From positions 1-50,809 of the forward strand of contig JAJZVZ010000014.1 of NCBI GenBank assembly GCA_021846945.1: a stretch of 50,809 bases of DNA, written 5' to 3'. This DNA comes from Acidobacteriota bacterium (GTDB taxonomy: Bacteria > Acidobacteriota > Terriglobia > Terriglobales > Acidobacteriaceae). Each line of letters opens with the position of its first letter. Position 1 is the stretch's first letter. The translations under genes were made by a program, and so were the position numbers. Of this stretch, positions 16,604 to 24,026 are shown piece after piece. Under the pieces are notes generated by a model, which was given only the letters and a program-made list of their open reading frames with translations, searched no databases and had not been told where the DNA came from.

Positions 16604-18571
16604 ATGTTTGCTGACAAGACTATGACAAAGAACCCGGGTAGATTTCTCTACGATTCGCTCAGATCGATCGAGGCAATCCTGCAGCGATTCCAACAGTGCA
16701 CCATTACGGTCTTCGGGGATTTTTGTGTCGACGCCTATTGGGACCTTTGGGACGGAGAAAGTGAATTTTCGGTGGAGACAGGTCATCCAGTCCAGCGGGT
16801 CCGCGCGCAACGCTATTCTCTAGGCGGCGCCGGAAGCGTAATCGCGAATCTCGCGGCTATGGGGGTTGCATCCGTGCGTCCTGTCGGCGTAACCGGAAGC
16901 GACCTCTTTGGACAAAAGATGCGCGCTCTGCTGGCAGATTGCGACGCGAACACAGAAGGCCTGCTGATGGATGACTCCTGGCAGACGATGGTGTATGCCA
17001 AGCCCTATCTTGGCGAAAAGGAGCAGTCCCGCATCGACTTCGGCGCGTTCAATCCTATATCCGCCGACCTTCAAACCTCATTGATGGGTGCGTTGCGGAA
17101 GGCCGTGCAGGAAAGCGATGCCGTCATCTTGAATCAGCAGGTGCCGGGAGGCATATCTTCGCCCGAGGTCATCGGTCAGATTAACGAAATCATCCGGGAT
17201 AACCCCGGCACACTCTTTCTGGTCGATGCGCGTCATCATCCCGAGAAATATCAGGGCGCGGTGCTCAAGCTCAACATGAGCGAGGCGGCACGACTGCTGG
17301 GCGAAGAAGCCCAGGACATCACAACGGAGGCTCGCGCGCGGGATTATGCGATGCGTATTCATCGGCAGATTTCCCGGCCGGTCTTTCTTACGCGGGGTGA
17401 GTCTGGATTGGCCGTAGCCGCGGATGACCAGGTAACGCTGATTCCTGGACTGCAAATCATGGAGCGCACCGACAGCGTCGGCGCCGGTGACGCTGTGGTT
17501 GCCGCACTGGCGGCCTCGCTGGCGGTCCACGCGCCACCGGTTGAAGCCGGGACGCTGGCCAATCTGGCCGCCATGGTCACGGTGAAGAAACTCCGTATGA
17601 CAGGAACGGCCACCGCCGGAGAGATTCTGGCGGCGGCCCGCGAACCGAATTATGTCTTCCGCCCAGAGCTGGCGGAATCCCAGCGTGCGGCAAAGTACCT
17701 GCCTAACACGGAGATCGAAGTTGTTGGTCATCTGCCCACCGGCCTTGACATCCAGCACTGCATCTTCGATCACGACGGCACGCTATCCACCTTGCGCGAA
17801 GGTTGGGAGCAGATCATGGAACCGATGATGATGCGGGCCATCCTCGGCAAATTCCACGACACTGTGGATCAAACGACATTCAACCGCATCCGTGAAGTGG
17901 TGCGGCAGTTCATCGACCGCACCACCGGCATTCAGACTCTGGCACAGATGAAGGGACTTGCCGACCTGGTGCGGCAGTGCGGCTTCGTCCCTGAATCGGA
18001 AGTGCTCGACGAGCACGGCTACAAGCACATCTTCAATGTCGCCCTGCTGGCCGCAGTGAACAAACGCACCGAGAAGCTCCGTTCAGGCGAGCTGCATTCC
18101 ACTGACTTTCAAATCAAGAATGCTGCGCTCCTGCTGGAGGAGTTGCATCGGCGAGGCGTCAAGCTCTATCTTGCCAGCGGAACTGATCAAGCAGATGTGA
18201 TTGCCGAAGCGGAAGCCATGGGCTACGCGCATTATTTTGAAGGAAGAATCTTTGGTTCCGTGGGCGATCTGAACGTGGAATCGAAAAAGCTGGTTTTGGA
18301 ACGTATTATCGCGGAGCACAATCTCTCCGGCCATCATTTCGCGACCTTCGGCGACGGACCAGTGGAGATGCGCGAAACGCACAGGCGTGGAGGCCTCTGC
18401 GTAGGAGTCGCCAGCGACGAACTGCGCCGCTTCGGACTGAACGCTTCCAAGCGAAAACGGCTCATCCGTGCCGGAGCTGACCTGGTCATCCCCGACTACA
18501 GCCAGTTGAAGCCGCTGCTGTCTGTGTTGCACCTGGCCGGGAAAGCTCGACCGCGCACCAGCAACGACTGA
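16604..18571 (+). CDS. Fused PfkB-type sugar kinase and HAD phosphatase (HldE1-like plus GmhB-like role)
   Basis: A 655-residue two-enzyme fusion. Residues ~32-345 are a PfkB/ribokinase kinase: ITVFGDFCVDAYW, SLGGAGSVIANLAAMGV, PVFLTRGESGLAV and DSVGAGDAVVAA with the catalytic base about D296. Residues ~385-640 are a HAD phosphatase with an inserted helical cap: FDHDGT (nucleophile about D389, D391), YLASGTD (about S525), Lys about 561 and FGDGPVEMRE (about D584). Context (nucleotidyltransferase, HldD and GmhA follow) suggests the kinase makes heptose 1,7-bisphosphate and the HAD removes the 7-phosphate. The classic HldE fusion is kinase plus nucleotidyltransferase, so this pairing is unusual. 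The kinase part is divergent from canonical HldE (ETGHPVQRV where HldE has PEAPVPV), so specificity is inferred. AGGA lies ~11 bases before ATG 16604. Confidence 0.88.
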   Translation: MFADKTMTKNPGRFLYDSLRSIEAILQRFQQCTITVFGDFCVDAYWDLWDGESEFSVETGHPVQRVRAQRYSLGGAGSVIANLAAMGVASVRPVGVTGSDLFGQKMRALLADCDANTEGLLMDDSWQTMVYAKPYLGEKEQSRIDFGAFNPISADLQTSLMGALRKAVQESDAVILNQQVPGGISSPEVIGQINEIIRDNPGTLFLVDARHHPEKYQGAVLKLNMSEAARLLGEEAQDITTEARARDYAMRIHRQISRPVFLTRGESGLAVAADDQVTLIPGLQIMERTDSVGAGDAVVAALAASLAVHAPPVEAGTLANLAAMVTVKKLRMTGTATAGEILAAAREPNYVFRPELAESQRAAKYLPNTEIEVVGHLPTGLDIQHCIFDHDGTLSTLREGWEQIMEPMMMRAILGKFHDTVDQTTFNRIREVVRQFIDRTTGIQTLAQMKGLADLVRQCGFVPESEVLDEHGYKHIFNVALLAAVNKRTEKLRSGELHSTDFQIKNAALLLEELHRRGVKLYLASGTDQADVIAEAEAMGYAHYFEGRIFGSVGDLNVESKKLVLERIIAEHNLSGHHFATFGDGPVEMRETHRRGGLCVGVASDELRRFGLNASKRKRLIRAGADLVIPDYSQLKPLLSVLHLAGKARPRTSND

Positions 18572-18578
18572 GGAAACA

Positions 18579-19082
18579 ATGATGAAAATCGCAGAGCCTA
18601 AAATACTTTCCATTGCCGCCATGCGCGCCGAGCGCGACCGGCTGGCCGCCGAGGGCAAAGAACTCGTCTTCACCAACGGCTGCTTCGACATTCTGCATCG
18701 CGGCCATGTTACTTATCTGACCTTTGCGCGTAATCAGGGCGACGCCCTTGTCGTGGCTCTGAACACCGATGCCTCAGTCAAGATGAACAAGGGAGACGGA
18801 CGGCCGATCAACAACGAGGAAGATCGTGCCTATGTCCTCGGCTCGTTGCGCGCCGTGGACTACATTGTTTATTTCTCCGACAAAGAACCGAAGGACATCA
18901 TCGCGCAGATTCTGCCGCAGGTGCTGGTGAAGGGCAAGGACTGGGCGCATTATGTCAGCGGGCGCGAGGTCGTAGAAGCCAACGGCGGCCGGGTGATTCT
19001 TGCCGACATGGTCCCCAACCGATCCACAACCGGTACCATCGAGCGGGTTCTCGCGGTCTACGGGCAGAAAGGAAAAGAATGA
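18579..19082 (+). CDS. hldC: Heptose 1-phosphate adenylyltransferase-like nucleotidyltransferase (HldE C-domain type)
   Basis: A 167-residue cytidylyltransferase-fold enzyme matching the stand-alone second half of HldE (RfaE2). VFTNGCFDILHRGHVTYL has the HxGH nucleotide-binding motif at about 40-43. DALVVALNTDASVK and NEEDRAYVLGSLRAVDYIVYFSD follow, and VPNRSTTGTIERV is the ISSTxxI-like motif. It would transfer AMP from ATP to D-glycero-beta-D-manno-heptose 1-phosphate. It begins 8 bases after the kinase-HAD fusion with GAGGA upstream; either of two adjacent ATGs (18579, 18582) could start it. Its stop overlaps the hldD start by 4 bases. The symbol follows the context and is less certain than the family. 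Confidence 0.88.
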   Translation: MMKIAEPKILSIAAMRAERDRLAAEGKELVFTNGCFDILHRGHVTYLTFARNQGDALVVALNTDASVKMNKGDGRPINNEEDRAYVLGSLRAVDYIVYFSDKEPKDIIAQILPQVLVKGKDWAHYVSGREVVEANGGRVILADMVPNRSTTGTIERVLAVYGQKGKE

Positions 19083-20053
19083 GTAAACCGATTATCGTTA
19101 CAGGCGCCGCTGGATTCATTGGGCGCAATCTGGTGGCGAGCCTCAACAGCCGCGGTCACCATGAGCTGATTCTCGCTGACTCCCTGGGCAAAGACGATAA
19201 GTGGCGTAACCTGCGCGGCCTGCGTTATGAGGACATTCTTTCTCCCGCGGCATTGATGGAAAGAATCGAGCGTGGGCAGTTCGCGGACGCAGAGGCTATC
19301 CTGCACATGGGCGCGTGCAGCTCTACCACCGAGAGTGACGCTGATTACCTGCTGGAGAACAATTACCGCTATACACGCCGCCTGTGCGAATTCAGCCTGA
19401 AGCACAACATCCGCTTCATCTATGCCTCAAGTGCTGCCACCTACGGCGATGGCAGCCAGGGTTATTCCGATGACGACGCGGCAACGGCGCGGCTGCTTCC
19501 GCTGAACATGTACGGCTACTCCAAACACATGTTCGACCTGTGGGCGCTCAAGGTTGGGGCCCTGAGCTGCATCGCCGGATTGAAATACTTCAATGTGTTC
19601 GGTCCTTACGAAGATCACAAGGGCGACATGAAGTCTGTCGTGGCGAAGAGCTACCGTCAGATCCGGGAGCAAGGTAAGGTCCGGCTTTTCAAGAGCTATT
19701 CCGCACAGTACGCTGACGGCGAGCAAATGCGCGACTTCATCTACGTGCGCGACGCCGTGGAAGTCACGCTGTGGTTCCTCGAAAAGGGGAGCGCAAGCGG
19801 TCTGTTTAACTGCGGAACCGGCCGGGCCCGCACCTGGAAAGATCTGGCGGCCGCGGTCTTCCGCGCGATGAACCGGCCGGTCGAGATCGAGTTCATCGAG
19901 ATGCCCGAGACTCTGCGCAGAAAGTACCAGTACTTCACCGAAGCCAATATGCAGAAACTGCGCGCTGCCGGCTACACCCGTCCCTTCACGAGCCTCGAAG
20001 ATGCGGTGCAGGATTATGTCGCCGATTACCTGTCCAGGCAGGAAGAAGCATGA
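19079..20053 (+). CDS. hldD: ADP-L-glycero-D-manno-heptose 6-epimerase
   Basis: A 324-residue extended SDR matching HldD/RfaD, which converts ADP-D-glycero- to ADP-L-glycero-D-manno-heptose, the inner-core LPS precursor. IIVTGAAGFIGRNLV at residues 5-19 binds NADP. ILHMGACSSTTESD and YRYTRRLCEF are family-specific. IRFIYASSAATYGDG leads to the catalytic YGYSKHMFD (YxxxK), and YFNVFGPYEDHKGDMKSVV plus RDFIYVRDAVEV are diagnostic of this subfamily. Length matches E. coli HldD. ATGA overlaps join it to the genes on either side, so the operon is translationally coupled here. Confidence 0.95.
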   Translation: MSKPIIVTGAAGFIGRNLVASLNSRGHHELILADSLGKDDKWRNLRGLRYEDILSPAALMERIERGQFADAEAILHMGACSSTTESDADYLLENNYRYTRRLCEFSLKHNIRFIYASSAATYGDGSQGYSDDDAATARLLPLNMYGYSKHMFDLWALKVGALSCIAGLKYFNVFGPYEDHKGDMKSVVAKSYRQIREQGKVRLFKSYSAQYADGEQMRDFIYVRDAVEVTLWFLEKGSASGLFNCGTGRARTWKDLAAAVFRAMNRPVEIEFIEMPETLRRKYQYFTEANMQKLRAAGYTRPFTSLEDAVQDYVADYLSRQEEA

Positions 20054-20622
20054 GCAGCATATTGACAAACAATATCGAGAGCATGCGCGCTCTTCTGGCA
20101 CAGGTTCAGACTCTCGACGCAAAAGTGCAGTTGGCCGCCGATGCGCTGGCCGATGCGCTGGTAAACGGCCATAAGCTACTGGCCTGCGGCAACGGCGGCA
20201 GCGCCGCGGATGCAGCACATCTGACCACGGAATTTGTTTGCCGCTTCGATCAGGATCGAAGACCGTACCCCGCTATCGCGCTTACCACCCACGGTGGCGA
20301 TCTGACCGCGATCGGGAACGATTATGACTTTCATGACTTGTTCGCGCGCCAGGTGCAGGCTTTCGGAAATCAGGGTGACGTTTTATGCGCCTTCACGACC
20401 AGCGGACAAAGCGAGAACGTGCGGCGCGCCCTGATTGCAGCCAAGGAGCGGCAGATGCGAAGCATCGCTTTTCTTGGTAAAGACGGCGGCCGGTGTCTCG
20501 GCCTGGCCGATATCGATCTGCTGGTGAAGAGCCAGACGACAGCACGGATTCAGGAGATGCATAAGCTGCTGTTGCATACCGTTTGCGAGATCGTCGAGTC
20601 GCGACTTTTGCAGGCGGGTTGA
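20050..20622 (+). CDS. gmhA: Sedoheptulose 7-phosphate isomerase
   Basis: A 190-residue SIS-domain protein of GmhA type, which isomerises sedoheptulose 7-phosphate to D-glycero-D-manno-heptose 7-phosphate, the first ADP-heptose step. LLACGNGGSAADAAHLTTEFVCRF near residue 40-65 is the characteristic phosphosugar loop, followed by TTHGGDLTAIGNDYDFHDLFARQV, LCAFTTSGQSENVRRAL, IAFLGKDGG and the C-terminal QEMHKLLLHTVCEIVE helix that completes the active site in the tetramer. DiaA is a related alternative, but the operon partners favour GmhA. Start ATG 20050 overlaps the hldD stop by four bases. Confidence 0.93.
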   Translation: MSSILTNNIESMRALLAQVQTLDAKVQLAADALADALVNGHKLLACGNGGSAADAAHLTTEFVCRFDQDRRPYPAIALTTHGGDLTAIGNDYDFHDLFARQVQAFGNQGDVLCAFTTSGQSENVRRALIAAKERQMRSIAFLGKDGGRCLGLADIDLLVKSQTTARIQEMHKLLLHTVCEIVESRLLQAG

Positions 20623-20723
20623 TCCAGGATCAACAAAGACCGGGGGTGAAGAACGGCCTGCATGGGAGATTCGGCGGTGAATCGGATCGCAGGAGCATTG
20701 AGCGACAGGAAAGGTGACGGGGC

Positions 20724-22184
20724 ATGAATCGTTACGTGGCGCGAGGAGCGGCGGTGGGTGCACTCGGGGGTCTGCTCTTCGGCTTCGATACGGCAGTCAT
20801 CTCCGGAACCACTTCCTCCCTCGTGCAGGCATTCAGCCTTTCGCCGCGCGAGCTTGGATTTACGGTCGCGATCGCCTTGTGCGGAACTGTCTTCGGCGCA
20901 ATCACGGCCGGGCCACTTGAGAGCCGTTATGGCGGGCGCGACATGCTGCGCGTTATGGCTCTCTTGTATTTGCTTTCGGCGATCGGCTGCGCTTTCGCTC
21001 CAAACTGGACCGACCTGCTGGCTGCGCGCTTTTTGGGCGGCATCGGCATTGGCGGCTCGTCGGTGCTGGGACCGGTCTACATCGCCGAAATCTCCCCCAC
21101 CCGGCTGCGCGGCCGCCTGGTCGGTATGTTCCAGATCAACATTGTTCTCGGGGTTCTGTGCGCCTATCTTTCGAACTACCTGATAGCGCGCGCCAACTTC
21201 GGAGCGGCAAATTGGCGATGGGACTTCGGCATGGCCCTGTGCCCTGCGCTGCTTTTCATTCTCATGCTCTTCGGTATCCCCAACAGCCCACGCTGGCTGG
21301 CCGCAAAGGGCCGGAATATCGAAGCCATGGATGCGCTCGCATTGATGGGTTCGGAGGATGCAGCGGGGGACCTGAACAAAATCACGGCGTCGATCCTGGA
21401 GGATTCGCTCGACTCGAAAGAATCTCTCTTCCAGTGGAAGTACCGGACGCCGATCTTTCTGGCTGTTTCGATTGCAATGTTCAACCAACTCACCGGGATC
21501 AACGCGATCACTTATTACCTGAACGATATCTTCGCCAGCGCCGGATTCAACCAGCTCTCCGGCAATCTTCAGGCGGTTGCCTTTGGCGCCATGAATCTCT
21601 TCGCCACACTCATCGGCATGTCGCTGATCGACAAACTAGGCCGCAAGACTCTACTCCTGATTGGATCGGTGGGGACCATGTTTTCTCTGGCGGGCGTGGC
21701 GCTGGTGTTCGCAATGAAGGCTCACCGTGACTGGCTACTGCCGCTGCTGGTGATTTATATCTTCTTCTTCGCCGGCTCGCAAGGAAGTGTGATCTGGGTC
21801 TATCTCAGCGAGGTATTTCCGACGCGGGTACGAGGCAAGGGACAGTCGCTGGGGTGCAGTACTCATTGGATCATCAATGCGCTCATTTCCGCTTCATTCC
21901 CGATCGTAGCGAAGTCATCGGGAGCCATTCCATTTGCGTTTTTCGGCTGCATGATGGCGGTTCAGTTTGTGGTGGTTAAGGCCTTCTACCCCGAAACCAA
22001 GAACGTTTCGCTCGAGGAGATACAGCACCTTTTGGGGGTTGAGGCTTCTCCCATGCGGCAAACGCAACTGCAGTTGCGTTTGCCGGAAGCCAAAGAGCCA
22101 GGCAATGGCCTTGACGGCAAGCGTGCGCTTGAACAGGCCATTGCGAATAGGAAGCGCAGTATCCGAACCAAAGGAGGAATTTGA
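20724..22184 (+). CDS. MFS sugar:proton symporter (sugar porter family)
   Basis: A 486-residue transporter with 12 predicted membrane helices. Sugar-porter signatures are GGLLFGFDTAVISGT (helix 1), GPLESRYGGRDMLRV (loop 2-3 GRR-like motif), FLGGIGIGGSSVLGPVYIAEISPTRLRGRLVG, GIPNSPRWLAAKGR (PESPR-like, loop 6-7), QLTGINAITYYLNDIF (helix 7 QLSGINA-like), DKLGRKTLLLIG and YPETKNVSLEEI at the C-terminal end. It is similar in layout to XylE/GalP relatives. An extended ~45-residue charged tail follows. It lies about 100 bases after gmhA and its stop overlaps the dehydrogenase start by one base. A sugar importer in a heptose operon is unexpected. Confidence 0.93.
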   Translation: MNRYVARGAAVGALGGLLFGFDTAVISGTTSSLVQAFSLSPRELGFTVAIALCGTVFGAITAGPLESRYGGRDMLRVMALLYLLSAIGCAFAPNWTDLLAARFLGGIGIGGSSVLGPVYIAEISPTRLRGRLVGMFQINIVLGVLCAYLSNYLIARANFGAANWRWDFGMALCPALLFILMLFGIPNSPRWLAAKGRNIEAMDALALMGSEDAAGDLNKITASILEDSLDSKESLFQWKYRTPIFLAVSIAMFNQLTGINAITYYLNDIFASAGFNQLSGNLQAVAFGAMNLFATLIGMSLIDKLGRKTLLLIGSVGTMFSLAGVALVFAMKAHRDWLLPLLVIYIFFFAGSQGSVIWVYLSEVFPTRVRGKGQSLGCSTHWIINALISASFPIVAKSSGAIPFAFFGCMMAVQFVVVKAFYPETKNVSLEEIQHLLGVEASPMRQTQLQLRLPEAKEPGNGLDGKRALEQAIANRKRSIRTKGGI

Positions 22185-23662
22185 TGCTCGCGACTTTAAG
22201 AGAATTTGCCCACCAGTTCGTACACACTCCTCAATTGCATTGCATCGGCGGTAACTTCGTGCCCAGCCGCAGCGGCGCCGTACAAGAGGTATTCGATCCC
22301 TCTACTGGCGCCGTCCTCACAAGCGTTGCCATGGGTTCCGATCACGAAGTGAACCTTGCAGTGGCGGCGGCTCAGGCCTCCTTCCCTGCCTGGTCCAGGA
22401 CCCCTCCTGTAGAAAGGGCAGTGATTCTGCACCGGGTTGCCGACGCACTCGAAAGGCACAAAGACGACCTTGTACAAGTCGAATCGCTCGATGTAGGCAA
22501 AGCGATCACAGCAACGGAAGGCTTTGATATCCCGTTCGGTATTGCCTGTCTGCGCTATTTTGCCGATCTGGTGCAAAACCTTGTGATCGATGTTCCCCAC
22601 GCTCTGCCCAATATTGAGGCCCGCACGCACCGTATTCCATACGGCGTTTGCGGCTTCATCTTTCCCTGGAATTTTCCCTACGACCTGCTCCTCTGGAATG
22701 TCGTGCCCGCACTGGCCGCGGGAAATACTGTGGTCATTAAACCGTCGGAGCTGACACCACTCAGTACATTGCTGGTGACCCGATTGGCCCATGAGGCTGG
22801 CTTGCCCGACGGCGTAATGAACGTCGTGGTTGGCGACGGCGCTGCCGGGCAGGCGCTAGCAATGCACCCGGGGATTAAACGAATGAGCTTTACGGGATCG
22901 CCGAAAGTGGGAAAGTTGATCGGCGAAATCTGTGGCAGGAATCTTGTTCCGTTGAAGCTTGAACTCGGCGGAAAGGGCGCGGCTGTGGTCTTCGACGATG
23001 TTGACATGGATACAACAGCAGCCAAGCTGGCGAATGCAATCACCTTCAACACAGGACAGGTCTGCTGCACGGCCACTCGCTGGATCCTTCACGAGGAAAT
23101 CCATGACAGCTTGCTGCAAAAAGCGATTGCGATTTTGAATAGCACCCGAATCGGTCCTGCTCTCGATAGAGAGACTCAGATGGGCCCCCTGGTATCAGAA
23201 ACTCATCACAAGCGGGTTTCGAACCATCTGGAATTGGGCAAGGCCGAGGGCGCAGAAGTTATCTTCGAGGCTCATGCAGTCAAGCCCGATGGATTCGAGC
23301 GCGGTTACTACATCGGCCCAAGCCTTTTGACCGGCGATCCAGACAACATCTGCTGCCGCGAAGAGATTTTTGGCCCCAGCGCATACGTTCTGAAATTTCG
23401 TGACGAAGATGAAGCAGTCAAACTGGTCAACCGGCTGCCGTATGGACTTGCGAATAGCGTTTGGAGTAGCGATCTGGACCGCGCCGGCAGGGTTGCCGAG
23501 CAGTTGATTGCCGGCAACAGTTGGGTTAACGCGCACAATGTCTTCGCGTACGGCTTGCCATATCGCGCCGTAAACCTCAGCGGCATGGGAGGCGGTGTGA
23601 ACAGCCCGGATTGCCTGTTGGATTATCTGCGTCCGCAGACAATTGCACGCCCGCTGGCATGA
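22184..23662 (+). CDS. NAD(P)-dependent aldehyde dehydrogenase
   Basis: A 492-residue ALDH-superfamily enzyme oxidising an aldehyde to its acid. IFPWNFPYDLLLWNVVPALAAGNTVVIKPSE is the coenzyme-binding stretch. MSFTGSPKVGK is the dinucleotide loop, LELGGKGAAVVF has the general base Glu (about 260) and FNTGQVCCTATR the nucleophilic Cys (about 294). EEIFGPSAYVLKF and GYYIGPSLL follow. The second Cys next to the nucleophile is often seen in the family. Betaine-aldehyde, lactaldehyde or glycolaldehyde dehydrogenases are all possible. ATG 22184 shares one base with the MFS stop and has GGAGG 6 bases upstream, so transport and oxidation appear coupled. Confidence 0.93.
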   Translation: MLATLREFAHQFVHTPQLHCIGGNFVPSRSGAVQEVFDPSTGAVLTSVAMGSDHEVNLAVAAAQASFPAWSRTPPVERAVILHRVADALERHKDDLVQVESLDVGKAITATEGFDIPFGIACLRYFADLVQNLVIDVPHALPNIEARTHRIPYGVCGFIFPWNFPYDLLLWNVVPALAAGNTVVIKPSELTPLSTLLVTRLAHEAGLPDGVMNVVVGDGAAGQALAMHPGIKRMSFTGSPKVGKLIGEICGRNLVPLKLELGGKGAAVVFDDVDMDTTAAKLANAITFNTGQVCCTATRWILHEEIHDSLLQKAIAILNSTRIGPALDRETQMGPLVSETHHKRVSNHLELGKAEGAEVIFEAHAVKPDGFERGYYIGPSLLTGDPDNICCREEIFGPSAYVLKFRDEDEAVKLVNRLPYGLANSVWSSDLDRAGRVAEQLIAGNSWVNAHNVFAYGLPYRAVNLSGMGGGVNSPDCLLDYLRPQTIARPLA

Positions 23663-23907
23663 CGCGGACACAGGAACGTCAGGCGCTGGTTGAGGCAGTT
23701 ATCCAGAATACAGTTCTGCGCGTGTGTGGAGCTTCCGCTTCGATTCCGGGCGGCGGTCCTAAAGCCTGCAGATACCTGCAACTGCGCTGTAGAGCTTGCA
23801 CACTATTCGAGGATCGTCTGATCCTTTCAGATCCTTTATCTGTTGCATCGGCACGGTGCGCGTCACTGGATCTGAAGCCCAGTCCACTCCATGAGGCGCG
23901 GACGTAG
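23659..23907 (+). other. Possible remnant ORF after the aldehyde dehydrogenase, ATGA overlap
   Basis: An 82-codon frame starts with an ATG that overlaps the dehydrogenase stop (ATGA), the same coupling used elsewhere in the operon. The first ~25 residues (TRTQERQALVEAVIQNTVLRV) look like a genuine amphipathic N-terminal helix; after that the composition becomes Cys/Arg/Leu-rich and unlike a folded protein. I read it as the start of a lost downstream gene or a decayed gene. No family recognised. The rest of the gap to 24026 shows nothing else. Confidence 0.3.
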
Positions 23908-24026
23908 GCGCCCGCTTTAGACGCTGCCACCCGAAGCGCGTGAGAATGCTGAGATGGGCCTCAACAAGTGGAATAGAGACCAGTCTCAAGCTGGTTCGAA
24001 CGTTGTTTCGTTAAGAGGTAAAGAGT

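Noticed and set aside
20050-20622. DiaA (DnaA-initiator-associating) identity for the SIS protein
   Set aside because: The fold is shared, but the overlap with hldD and the rest of the operon favour GmhA.
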